Source: an uncultured Roseburia sp.
Lineage (GTDB): Bacteria; Bacillota; Clostridia; Lachnospirales; Lachnospiraceae
DNA: 64,000 nt
NCBI GenBank assembly: GCA_910577925.1
Contig: CAJTOI010000009.1
Span: 1-64,000 of the forward strand
Reading direction: 5' to 3'
Position numbers and translations under genes: made by a program. Below the pieces are notes generated by a model that made no database searches, had not been told where the DNA came from, and was given only the letters and a program-made list of their open reading frames with translations. Below are positions 1 through 8,106 of this stretch, piece by piece (the first letter of the stretch is position 1; every line of letters begins with the position of its first letter).

Positions 1-97
1 ATTGAAATTTTCAAAATCATTTCAAGGTTTATTCACTGTTCAGTTATCAAGGTTCATCTGTTGTTGTCCATCTTATTGTTCAAGCGACAGCTTATTT
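1..97 (-). other. Probable rRNA operon leader (edge of window)
   Basis: On the minus strand this stretch contains the string CTTGATAACTGAACAG, followed by an AT-rich run. Such strings are typical of the leader just before 16S rRNA and of rRNA spacers in Clostridia. Two strong tandem promoters lie just upstream. I infer that an rRNA operon starts beyond the left edge of the window. No mature rRNA sequence is inside the window. Confidence 0.6.
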
Positions 98-126
98 ATT
101 ATATCACTTTTGCAACTTCTCGTCAA
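98..126 (-). promoter_or_regulatory. Promoter P2 of the edge rRNA-type transcription unit
   Basis: Minus strand: TTGACG at 126-121, a 17-nt spacer, then TATAAT at 103-98. This is close to the sigma-A consensus. It is the downstream member of a tandem pair pointing out of the window. Confidence 0.75.
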
Positions 127-260
127 CAACTTTTTTTCGTTTTTTATTCGCATCACGGAAAAACATTTCGGCGCCCTGTGAACTTGTCCAGCACATCCGT
201 GCGCGCTCGTCTTTTCCTGCAATCCCGCTGTTCCCGTGTCGCTCACGAGTCAGCTTGTAT

Positions 261-289
261 ATATTAGCATCTCTGTTTCGGAATGTCAA
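261..289 (-). promoter_or_regulatory. Promoter P1 of the edge rRNA-type transcription unit
   Basis: Minus strand: a perfect TTGACA at 289-284, a 17-nt spacer, then TAATAT at 266-261. Tandem strong promoters are usual for rRNA operons. Apart from these promoters and weak hairpins near 303-355, the 354-base gap holds no gene that I can support. Confidence 0.75.
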
Positions 290-302
290 CCGTCTTTTGT
301 AA

Positions 303-355
303 GAATCGAAAAAGAAAGTTTTCGGTCGAAAATTGTATTAATTGTGCAAACAATT
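303..355 (-). terminator. Weak terminator candidate after the RiPP operon
   Basis: On the minus strand, just past the protease stop, come a 6-bp hairpin (AATTGT/ACAATT, 340-355) and a short TTTTC/GAAAA stem (319-332), followed by CTTTCTTTTT. The stems are AT-rich and weak, so the call is tentative. Confidence 0.35.
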
Positions 356-1824
356 CATCCCTCCGCTTCCGGCTCTGACGGTTCTTCAAAATATGCCTGA
401 ATCTTCTGATACAGAGCGTCCGCGTCGGTATTGTCCCGCTCTTTCTCTTCCTCTCTTATCAGCATAACCGTTTCCGGCTCCGCGCATACAAGTTTCACCG
501 CCGTATCTTTCAAAAACTCATTTTCCCCCGAAACGCCCATCAGTATCAGATCCGGCCGGTACATCTGCGTAAGATATTGAAGCGCCGCTTCTCCCCTGAC
601 CGCCCGCGGAATATACTCCAATCCGTATAAGTACGCACAGGGATAATCGGAGGCGGCCGCACACTGATATCCCTCCCTTAAAAAGCAATCCCTCAGCCGC
701 GTCAATACGTTTACCGGCGCGATCTTTTTTGATTCTATAAAAATCACAGGCGTTTCCGGGCCGTTCCACGCAAGTGCAAATCGCTCTTCCCAGCGGGCTG
801 CCCCGCAGTCTGTCTCCTGCCACAGCAGAATATCGCGGAATTTCTCCGCAGCCTCCCCTGCCATAACTCCGCAGTACACCAGCATGCGCAGCCTGTCTCT
901 CTTTTCCTCCAGCCTCCGCAGCGCGCGCCTGTTTGTCTCCTCATTTACCGAGGGGATATACAGGACGGCTTCCCGCGTTCCTTCCTTATCAGATGCTTCC
1001 TCTGCAAATAATTCTTCTCCTACCGGTATCCCGCGGAAAAAAAACTGCTCTTTGCACAACGGCCGCGCGTCCGGATTCCACACCGCAGCGCTCCGCAAAA
1101 AATCAGGGCGCATGCTCCGGTAATCCCTTCCTCCTGACAGCCAGCGGTAGATCGCCGCAAGCTCCTTCCGCATTCCCGTATGCGCTGCCAGAATCCCGCA
1201 CACCGCCGCCGTAACCGTCGGCGACGCATAGCTGTTTGCAGTCGGCGTCTCTCTTTCGGCTCCGTCCCGATAACGCAGACAATGTCTTGCAGGTGCCGTA
1301 CAAACGTTTCCGTAGATCCTGTACGGCAGCCGTTTTGCCGCATCGGCTTCCTTTCCGTACTCCGTCTCCTCCGCCGACACGCCGATCACGCCCCCGAGAT
1401 GTGCCGGCGCCGTATAGCCGCCCCGATTACTCTCGGAAGCAATGATAACCTGACCTGCGGCAGACATGGCAGCGATCACCGGCTGCATCCTCCCGTAATC
1501 TGACAGGCGCTGTGTTCCGACACTCATATGCACAACCGGAACCCGCTCCCGCAGACACCACTCCAATGCCGCAAAAAGCCTCTCTATCCGAGTCTGAAGC
1601 GGCATTGCATCAAAAATACAGATACTGATAAAACCTGCCTCAGGCGTACCGCTTTCGATAATTTTGGCACATACGGTTCCGTGCATCATCAGACGTGCAT
1701 CATCACTCCTGCGCACACGCACCTCTCCGGTTATCCCGTCCACAACCAGATCGCGCAGCAGCTTAGCGCCGTCGGCAAGCTCCTCTCTGTCAATCCCGTC
1801 GTCAATTACCGCAACCTGAATCAT
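355..1824 (-). CDS. Cytoplasmic subtilisin-like (S8) peptidase of the RiPP cluster
   Basis: The N-terminal ~215 residues carry the subtilase triad: Asp8 in VAVIDDGID, His48 in MHGTVCAKI and Ser198 in ANSYASPTVTA, with a likely oxyanion Asn133 (ESNRGG). No signal peptide or propeptide precedes the first catalytic motif, so the enzyme should act in the cytoplasm. About 290 further residues match nothing I recognise. The start is Met 20 of the longer open frame, because the subtilase fold begins at once with VAVIDDG and an AAGGATG site lies upstream; it overlaps the end of the ABC exporter gene by 23 bases. As the last gene of the RiPP operon it is a natural candidate for removing the leader peptide or clearing failed precursor, but that is inference. 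It could instead be a general housekeeping protease. Confidence 0.8.
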   Translation of the reverse strand: MIQVAVIDDGIDREELADGAKLLRDLVVDGITGEVRVRRSDDARLMMHGTVCAKIIESGTPEAGFISICIFDAMPLQTRIERLFAALEWCLRERVPVVHMSVGTQRLSDYGRMQPVIAAMSAAGQVIIASESNRGGYTAPAHLGGVIGVSAEETEYGKEADAAKRLPYRIYGNVCTAPARHCLRYRDGAERETPTANSYASPTVTAAVCGILAAHTGMRKELAAIYRWLSGGRDYRSMRPDFLRSAAVWNPDARPLCKEQFFFRGIPVGEELFAEEASDKEGTREAVLYIPSVNEETNRRALRRLEEKRDRLRMLVYCGVMAGEAAEKFRDILLWQETDCGAARWEERFALAWNGPETPVIFIESKKIAPVNVLTRLRDCFLREGYQCAAASDYPCAYLYGLEYIPRAVRGEAALQYLTQMYRPDLILMGVSGENEFLKDTAVKLVCAEPETVMLIREEEKERDNTDADALYQKIQAYFEEPSEPEAEG

Positions 1825-3634
1825 TCTGCCCGCATCCTTCCTGCACAAACTTTTCACTCTGATAGCGAAAAAGCTCCGCATACCGATTCTTGTTTTCCAA
1901 AAGCTGCCGCTGCGTCCCCATCTCTACAATCTGCCCGTTCTCCAAAACAATAATTTTGTCCGCTAAAAACACATTCGAAAGCCGATGGGACGTAAAAATT
2001 GTCAGCTTTCCGTCTGTCAGTATTTTCAGATTTTCAAAAATATCGTGCTCCGCCTCAGGGTCGAGATTCGATGACGGCTCGTCAAGCACCAGCACCGGGC
2101 GGCGCCGGAACAGACACCTTGCCAGCGCGATCTTCTGCGACTGTCCGCCGGAAAGCTCCATCCCCTCTGCGTCAAACACACGCGTCAGATTTGTCCCAAG
2201 CCCTTTTTTTGTCTTTTTCAGAATATCGTCACAGCAGCCTGCGGCAAGCGCCTGATACACCGCCTGCTCTCCCTCCGCTTTTTCCCGCTCCAAATCACTC
2301 ATCGTCACATTTTCATAGACGGACATGCTGTAATTTCTCATTTCCTGAAAATACACGCTGAAACAATTCCGCAGCTCTTTCAGGCGATATTCCCCAATCG
2401 GAATGTCATTGATCCTGATACAGCCTTTCTCCGGTTCGTACATGCGCAGCAGCAGCTTAATCAGCGTCGATTTTCCGGCGCCGTTGATCCCGACAAACGC
2501 GGTCTTCTCCCCCTTATACAGGCAAAAGCTGACATCCGAAAGCGCCCGCCCATTCGTTCCCGGATAGCGGAAACTCACATGGGAAAATTCGATCTTTTCG
2601 ACTTCGGCAAGCCGCCTTGTCCCCGTGTCCGGCACATGATTTTCAAATTCAAACACGCGCTTGAAATTTTCGATCCGAAGTTTGTTATCGTAGATGCTCG
2701 AAAACGTGTAGGCCAGCAGAGAACATGACGAGATCAGCTGCACGGCAAGTCCGGTATAGAGCGAATAGTCTCCGACCGAGCCTGCTCCTGCCAAAACGTT
2801 CCTGCCGATATCGACCGCGATCCCGAACGAAACAAGCTCCGGGAGGCACGCCGCAAGAATCATAAACAGCGTCCGGCTCCTGACAAGCGTTCTGCGTTTT
2901 TCAAACACTTCCCGCCAGATTGCATGATATTTCTCCCGCAGCAAGTCTCCGGTATCAAACAGTCTGATATCCTGCGCATACGCCTTTTCCATACAGATCC
3001 CCTGCAGATATCCTTTTCTCCGCTCCGCGTTGATCTGGTCGAGGCTGAAATGATATAGATTCTTTGTGTACCAGACGGATACCGCCGCATGCGGGACTGC
3101 CGCCGCCAAAAGCAGAATGCCGTACACCGGCTTTGCGAGCCACAGCACCGCAAATACGGACAAAAAGCTGACGCACTGTCCGACAAACGTGAGCACATTC
3201 CAGAGTACCTGCGTAATCGCATTTGCATCATTTGCGGCGGAACGCAGCTTGTCGTAATACTCCGTATTGTCAAAGTACTCCATATCGATCCCGGTGGAAC
3301 ACCGCATCAGCATCAGAGAAATTTTTTCTCCCAGCAGTTCATTGTGAACCATCTGCATGTACTGCTGCCCTTTACCCGCAATACTCTCCAAAAGTTTCAC
3401 AAGGAGAACCGCCCCGAGAAAAAACAGCAGCGCCTGCTGTCTTTCGTCCGTCACAAAGCTCCCCGCCAGCAGATCCAGCAGATATTTTCCCAAATAAGCG
3501 CTGACGATACCGAGCAGCGGCACAAAAAGCTCACAGCATACGCGCAGTGCCGTGTAAAGCCGGGAGGCTTCCCACGACAGCCGCATACAATAGCAAAGCG
3601 TTTTCCACCATTCAGACAGCTTTCGTCCCTTCAT
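1802..3634 (-). CDS. ABC exporter (TMD-NBD fusion) of the RiPP cluster
   Basis: This 610-residue half-transporter has about 330 residues with several membrane helices, then an ATPase domain. Visible motifs are Walker A GINGAGKST, signature LSGGQSQKIALAR and Walker B VLVLDEPSS followed by a D-loop. It should dimerise in the inner membrane and push a substrate out. It has no N-terminal C39 peptidase domain, unlike many bacteriocin exporters, so leader removal must be done elsewhere; the overlapping downstream S8 peptidase is the obvious candidate. A GAAGGATGAGGG stretch precedes the ATG. It lies 15 bases after a separate MacB/LolD-type ATPase. Export of the modified peptide is inferred from position, while the ABC assignment itself is secure. 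Confidence 0.9.
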   Translation of the reverse strand: MKGRKLSEWWKTLCYCMRLSWEASRLYTALRVCCELFVPLLGIVSAYLGKYLLDLLAGSFVTDERQQALLFFLGAVLLVKLLESIAGKGQQYMQMVHNELLGEKISLMLMRCSTGIDMEYFDNTEYYDKLRSAANDANAITQVLWNVLTFVGQCVSFLSVFAVLWLAKPVYGILLLAAAVPHAAVSVWYTKNLYHFSLDQINAERRKGYLQGICMEKAYAQDIRLFDTGDLLREKYHAIWREVFEKRRTLVRSRTLFMILAACLPELVSFGIAVDIGRNVLAGAGSVGDYSLYTGLAVQLISSCSLLAYTFSSIYDNKLRIENFKRVFEFENHVPDTGTRRLAEVEKIEFSHVSFRYPGTNGRALSDVSFCLYKGEKTAFVGINGAGKSTLIKLLLRMYEPEKGCIRINDIPIGEYRLKELRNCFSVYFQEMRNYSMSVYENVTMSDLEREKAEGEQAVYQALAAGCCDDILKKTKKGLGTNLTRVFDAEGMELSGGQSQKIALARCLFRRRPVLVLDEPSSNLDPEAEHDIFENLKILTDGKLTIFTSHRLSNVFLADKIIVLENGQIVEMGTQRQLLENKNRYAELFRYQSEKFVQEGCGQNDSGCGN

Positions 3635-3649
3635 CCCTCATCCTTCTTC

Positions 3650-4312
3650 CTATTCCTCCTCAAGCACGCCGTCTCTCATGCGCCACACCTTATCCGAGAG
3701 CTCCGCCACCTGCATATCATGCGTCACCACGATCACACAGTAGCCCCGCTCATGGGCGAGCATCTGTAAAATCCCCAGAATATTCTCCGTATTCTCCTGG
3801 TCTAAATTTCCGGTCGGTTCATCCGCGAGCAATATTTTTGCCCCGGACGCCAGCGCTCTTGCAATCGCGACGCGCTGCTGCTCCCCGCCCGATAGATTCG
3901 CCGGGAAACGCTTCCAAAGCTCCTCGCCGATTCCGGTCAGCCGCAGCGCCTCGGCTGCCTGATTTCTTGCATCCCGCATCGACACGCCCCGGATATCCAT
4001 CGGATAACAGACATTTTCCTCCACCGTCAGCAGCGGAAAGAGCTGAAAAGACTGGAAAATCATCGATATCGTCTCTCTCCGGTACCGGTCCAGGTCCATC
4101 CCCGCGCGCGCCTCTCCGTTGACCGTTATCTCTCCGGAATCCGGCTCATCCATCCCCGCCATCACAGACAGCAGCGTTGTTTTCCCGCTTCCGGACGGAC
4201 CGACAATCGCGCTCAATTCGCCCTCCGAAAATATGCAGGAAACTCCCTTTAACACCTGTTTATCCGCTTTCGGGTACCGGTAGCAGATCTTCTCCAACCT
4301 CAGCTCTGTCAT
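3650..4312 (-). CDS. ABC transporter ATPase, LolD/MacB type
   Basis: A stand-alone ATPase of about 220 residues that should energise the FtsX-type permease encoded just upstream. Motifs: Walker A GPSGSGKTTL, signature LSGGEQQRVAIARAL, Walker B ILLADEPTGNLD and a late VVTHD switch. The TGNLD ending is typical of the LolD/MacB/FtsE group. The start is Met 6 of the longer frame (MTELRLEKI), which puts GGAGG eight bases before ATG; the earlier ATG at 4327 has no ribosome site. The permease stop is 16 bases away, so the pair is cotranscribed. In peptide clusters such ATPase-permease pairs often give self-immunity or help export; which applies here cannot be told from sequence. Confidence 0.9.
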   Translation of the reverse strand: MTELRLEKICYRYPKADKQVLKGVSCIFSEGELSAIVGPSGSGKTTLLSVMAGMDEPDSGEITVNGEARAGMDLDRYRRETISMIFQSFQLFPLLTVEENVCYPMDIRGVSMRDARNQAAEALRLTGIGEELWKRFPANLSGGEQQRVAIARALASGAKILLADEPTGNLDQENTENILGILQMLAHERGYCVIVVTHDMQVAELSDKVWRMRDGVLEEE

Positions 4313-4328
4313 ATCCATTTCCTCCATT

Positions 4329-7300
4329 CTACTCTTTTACCTGCAAAAGTTCAAGCGGACGCCTGTTTGTGACATTGATGCCGCCTGCCGCCATGCCCGC
4401 CGCACTCCCGGCTAAGTAAGCAAGCAGACCGATGAGCGTTCCCGCGGTCATCTGCCATCCCAGTATGCCTGCCAGCAGAAGTCCCGCCAGAAATCCCGCG
4501 ATGCAGTTGATCAACTGTTCCGACACGATAAGCAGCCGCACCTCCGACACGGATGTCCCCAGCGCCCGCATAATCGCCGCCTCTCTGCTCCTCTGCAGAA
4601 TGAGCAGAAGCTGCAGACCGAAACCGGTCACGGCAAAGACTGCGGCGGCAGCCGGGAACAAAACCCGAAACAGCGCAAGCGTGCGCTCCATCGGCTCCAG
4701 TACTTCCCGCAGTTCCTGATCCCAGATGACAAGACGCAGCGGCAGCAGCGACTTTTTGTCTTCCGCCGCGATTTGCTCCAGACTTTCCGCCTGTTCCAGC
4801 AGTTCCCTGTTCTTTGCGGAATCAAACGTAACCCGCGCCGTCAGAAGCATGTCGTCCTGCCCGTATACGCTTTTGATATACTCCATCGCCTCCCCGGAGA
4901 CAAGCACCGTATTTTTCTGCAGTCCGTTTCCGAGACTGCCCGTATACGTCCCCACAATCCGGTACTTATTGCCTTCCGCTGTCAGATTACTGGCGATTGA
5001 AAGCTGTGTTCCAAATTCCCATCCTTCCTTCAGCATACTCTCCGGCAAAATGATTCCGAACGTTTCTGCATTCTTGTCCTGATTTTCCTCCACAAAGCGT
5101 TCCCCGTCCATCCGCATTGCAAAGGAAAAGGAAGCCTCCGCCCCTGTCTCCTCAAGAAACCCTTCCCAGTCATACACCGCCAGAACCGTCACATCCCTTG
5201 TTCTGCCTTCTATATGGGCACCATCTCCTTCCATCCACCATTTCATAAGTTCATCGATCTTTATCGCGGCCTCCACATAGACCTCCTGCACCAGCTCCGT
5301 CTCCTGCAGCGCGTCGACTATGTCCCGAGAAATCACTGCGCCTCCGTACATTCCGCTATGGCTGCCGGAATTCGCCTTCACCAGTTCCCCGGTCACCACC
5401 GTTGTCGCATAAATCCGGTCTATCTCCTGTTTCTGTCTCTGTCCGGCGTCCTGCATCCAGACAAGCGTCAATACTGCGGCCACGGAAAACAGCAGCACGC
5501 TCACCGTGCCCCCGACGGCCCTGCTCTGATGCCTGCGTATGTAATTCCTTCTCACAGCCGAACGCTTTTGCGGCTGATCGGACAATGCCGATGCCGCTTC
5601 CATGCTTTTTTTCTCCGTCCGAACTCTGACTTTTTTGGAGGGTACTGTCCGCCGCACGACGGGCGGCATCGGCTCCCGTTCTCTGCGCACTGCGGCTCCG
5701 CCCGCCGCATGTCCGGCCAGCAGGGACAGCAGCGGCCTGCGCGACAGGGAAACCGCCGCGCAAATGCCGGGCAGGAAAAACACCGCAAGCATTCCGGCAA
5801 AAAACAGCGGCAGCCAGAATGCGGGCAGCGCCGCGGTCTGCGGCTCATCTGTGAGGAACTCTACCGGCTCCAACAATTCCTTTGCATTTTTCAGCGTCAG
5901 CAGCCACCCCGCCAGCGCGCCCGGTACAAAGCCCAGGACTCCGATTCCCCCCAAAGCGCACAGAAAGCAGCCCCCGGCTTTCCCTGCCGGTACACCAAGC
6001 GCCCGCATAAGCGCGTATTCCCTGCGGTGCTGCACCGTAAAAAGCATACAGCCCAGCAGCAGAATGCCGCAGAAAACAGCCCCGGACAGCCCCGCGCTCA
6101 TACGCGTGGAGTCAATCAGCGCCGACGAGGTTTCCGCAAAGCTGTCCGCATCGTTCTCCACGAACAGAACCGTGCAGCCCATTTCCTCCAGCTTATCCAC
6201 ATTTTCCACCAGAAATTTCTGTTTGTCCTCCGGATTCTTCAGCACAAAGCTGTAGCTCATACTGTCCGGATACGAATCCCACGGCACATAGCCGGCCGGA
6301 ATACAGCTGTCAGGCACATACATCGTGATACTGTGCAGTGTGAGAAAGCTTCCTTTATAGTTCAGATTGTCATAGATTCCCACAATCTCAAACTCCGCCG
6401 TCTCACTGTCTCTTCCCGTCTTTTTTGCGTCCTCCCAGACCTCCCATGTCTGATAATAGAACGGGTTATCCTCATTCTTCAGGCAGAGCGTAACCGTATC
6501 GCCGATCTCAAGTCCTCTCGTCCGGGCAAAAAACTCATTGACGACGCACACGCGGCGGCTTTCCGTATCGTCCTCCCTCGTCAGCCAGCGCCCCTCCGTC
6601 AGATACATCTCTTTCGCACTCTCAATACAATTCGGCATCCGGCTCATATCCTTCGTCCCGACAACCGACATCACTCTGCTGGTTTCATCCAGATATGCAA
6701 GGTATTCCTGCAGCGAATCGGAAACCGCAAAGTCCTCCTGCACCAAAGAAAAATACCGCTCCTCCTGCGGCAGAGTTTCCAAAACAAAATGTGAACCGAT
6801 GTACCCGTTCTGCGCGCTCTTCGCCGAATTGACACCGTAAAATTCCGAGTACCACGCGCGCAGCAGGTAGGTTTCCCCCTCCCGAAGCTCCCCGAGTTCC
6901 TCCAGAAATACCGCATCCTGCTCAGTGGGATAATAGGAATATGTGTCCACATTGTTTGTATTTTCCGGGTCCAGCCCGGGCAGATGCATCACAAATACCG
7001 TCCTGTTTTCGCTCATGTAATCCCCGTAACCGCCCAGAAGACTTTTGACCCGAAACTCCAGCTGGTAATACCCGCCCTGCCCTTTCGGATTTTCCGTGTA
7101 TCCTGCGCCCTGATAGATCCCGGTAAAAACCACCTCCGAATAATTTCCCGTAAACTTACTGACCCCGTCAAAATCGGTATTCTGCAGTCCCTCAAGTAAC
7201 CCGGAACAATAGCGCCTCACATCCTCAAATTCCAGATAAGGGCTCTCCGCAATCAGCGCCTGCGCCTTGCGCACATCCCCATCGTCCTTCTGCAGATAGC

Positions 7301-7472
7301 CCACAGGCTTATAGTATGCGCGCAGTCGTTCGATCTCCCCGGAAACCAAAAGGTATTCCGCCATATGAGCGGTAAACGTATAGGCTGCGGCCGCAAACAG
7401 CAGCGCCAGTATCAGCGTGCGAAACGGCCTTCTCACAAGCGCTTTCCGGTAGGGATTGATTTTCGGTCTCAT
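4329..7472 (-). CDS. FtsX-family (MacB-like) ABC permease, large
   Basis: A 1047-residue membrane protein with one N-terminal helix (RTLILALLFAAAAYTF), a large extracytoplasmic domain of about 450 residues, a block of helices near residues 470-600, a hydrophilic Arg/Lys-rich cytoplasmic linker (~600-660), a second extracytoplasmic domain, and final helices near 930-1030. Two FtsX-like cores, each containing an ALMRALG/AIMRALG motif, show the duplicated layout of large MacB/bacitracin-type permeases. GAGGAAAT precedes ATG. It works with the next gene, an ATPase. It follows the precursor peptide gene after a 122-base gap with a hairpin. Likely roles are immunity to, or release of, the cluster's peptide. 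Confidence 0.88.
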   Translation of the reverse strand: MRPKINPYRKALVRRPFRTLILALLFAAAAYTFTAHMAEYLLVSGEIERLRAYYKPVGYLQKDDGDVRKAQALIAESPYLEFEDVRRYCSGLLEGLQNTDFDGVSKFTGNYSEVVFTGIYQGAGYTENPKGQGGYYQLEFRVKSLLGGYGDYMSENRTVFVMHLPGLDPENTNNVDTYSYYPTEQDAVFLEELGELREGETYLLRAWYSEFYGVNSAKSAQNGYIGSHFVLETLPQEERYFSLVQEDFAVSDSLQEYLAYLDETSRVMSVVGTKDMSRMPNCIESAKEMYLTEGRWLTREDDTESRRVCVVNEFFARTRGLEIGDTVTLCLKNEDNPFYYQTWEVWEDAKKTGRDSETAEFEIVGIYDNLNYKGSFLTLHSITMYVPDSCIPAGYVPWDSYPDSMSYSFVLKNPEDKQKFLVENVDKLEEMGCTVLFVENDADSFAETSSALIDSTRMSAGLSGAVFCGILLLGCMLFTVQHRREYALMRALGVPAGKAGGCFLCALGGIGVLGFVPGALAGWLLTLKNAKELLEPVEFLTDEPQTAALPAFWLPLFFAGMLAVFFLPGICAAVSLSRRPLLSLLAGHAAGGAAVRREREPMPPVVRRTVPSKKVRVRTEKKSMEAASALSDQPQKRSAVRRNYIRRHQSRAVGGTVSVLLFSVAAVLTLVWMQDAGQRQKQEIDRIYATTVVTGELVKANSGSHSGMYGGAVISRDIVDALQETELVQEVYVEAAIKIDELMKWWMEGDGAHIEGRTRDVTVLAVYDWEGFLEETGAEASFSFAMRMDGERFVEENQDKNAETFGIILPESMLKEGWEFGTQLSIASNLTAEGNKYRIVGTYTGSLGNGLQKNTVLVSGEAMEYIKSVYGQDDMLLTARVTFDSAKNRELLEQAESLEQIAAEDKKSLLPLRLVIWDQELREVLEPMERTLALFRVLFPAAAAVFAVTGFGLQLLLILQRSREAAIMRALGTSVSEVRLLIVSEQLINCIAGFLAGLLLAGILGWQMTAGTLIGLLAYLAGSAAGMAAGGINVTNRRPLELLQVKE

Positions 7473-7512
7473 ATTTCCTCGCTTTCTGCCGCGACTGGCG
7501 GTCTTTCAAAGA

Positions 7513-7538
7513 CTGCAGTGTGTAAAAACACACCGCAG
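7513..7538 (-). promoter_or_regulatory. Intergenic hairpin between precursor and transport genes
   Basis: An 11-bp stem with one G-U pair and a TTT loop (CTGCGGTGTGT / ACACACTGCAG on the minus strand). No U-run follows, so it is not a classical terminator. It could slow decay of the precursor message or attenuate the downstream transport genes. Confidence 0.5.
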
Positions 7539-7594
7539 GATGCACAAAATACAGCTTCAGTTTTTCAAATAAAATTTCTCACATTCGGTTTCGA

Positions 7595-7801
7595 TTAACC
7601 GTTTATGATTTGCGATCTAAAATTATACTCATTGTATACCGCACTTCCGTTTGCATTAAATGTATCGTTCATAACAGTGTTATACACATAAGTTCTGTCG
7701 CAATTGCAGCTATCAGTACACATACATTTAATTGATGCGTACAGGCACGCACATGCATACGCCTCCACCGAGTTTCCCGTCTGATTCCTTTTTTTGATCA
7801 T
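7595..7801 (-). CDS. CLI_3235-type RiPP precursor peptide, six Cys
   Basis: A 68-residue peptide. After a basic start (MIKKRNQTGN) comes SVEAYACAC, resembling the VEAYACxC signature I associate with the CLI_3235 family of clostridial bacteriocin-type precursors. Six cysteines form three CxC pairs: CAC, six residues, CMC, three residues, CNC. The remaining ~33 residues have no Cys and are rich in Asn, Tyr and Thr. The start is the second ATG, because AAAGGAGGA lies seven bases before it but almost touches the first ATG. The upstream genes are the maturation enzymes and the downstream genes are transporters. Likely modification is radical SAM chemistry at or near the Cys block; whether the core is that block or the Asn/Tyr tail is unknown. 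Confidence 0.82.
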   Translation of the reverse strand: MIKKRNQTGNSVEAYACACLYASIKCMCTDSCNCDRTYVYNTVMNDTFNANGSAVYNEYNFRSQIING

Positions 7802-7833
7802 AGACATTCCTCCTTTGATGACAAAGCTGTATT

Positions 7834-8100
7834 TTAACGCACGGATTCACAGAGCCTCTCATTTACCTCGGCAACGACTTGATCAATCGTCGAGAACCGG
7901 TAATCCGCAAGCGCTTCCTCCTCCAGATAAATCCCAAACCTTTTTTCTGTCTCAAGCAAAAAGTACATCATATCCACCGCGCTAAAATAAAACGGTCTGC
8001 CGGTCAGCGGCCGCTTCCGGTTTTCCTCCGTCAGCAGCTGCTCTTTGCAGTGCATGCGCTCTCTCATAATCTCAAATACGATCTCCGCCGTCTTATCCAT
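7834..8100 (-). CDS. Acyl-carrier-like peptide maturation protein
   Basis: An 88-residue protein whose middle (FSAVDMMYFLLETEKRFGI) follows the helix II pattern of acyl carrier proteins, where the usual text is DSLxxVELVxxLEEEFGI. Aligned on the FGI end, the serine that carries phosphopantetheine is replaced by Ala, with a Ser one place earlier. It matches what I recall as the acyl-carrier-related protein (TIGR04069-like) of CLI_3235 clusters. It therefore probably acts as a docking or scaffold protein rather than a thioester carrier; that is inference. It sits 6 bases after the TIGR04066-like gene and 32 bases before the precursor gene. If the neighbouring Ser were modified it could still be a carrier. 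Confidence 0.75.
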   Translation of the reverse strand: MDKTAEIVFEIMRERMHCKEQLLTEENRKRPLTGRPFYFSAVDMMYFLLETEKRFGIYLEEEALADYRFSTIDQVVAEVNERLCESVR

Positions 8101-8106
8101 TGTTTT

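Noticed and set aside
61..267. Small plus-strand frame at the left edge
   Set aside because: It runs through the two minus-strand promoters and has no coding signs.
5214..6794. A 526-codon open frame on the plus strand
   Set aside because: Antisense to the FtsX permease. Its protein is rich in Arg, His, Gln and Pro with no domain, as expected from the mirror of a GC-rich gene.
7309..7545. A 78-codon frame near the precursor, as a second precursor
   Set aside because: It overlaps the permease start in another frame, has no ribosome site and no family motif.
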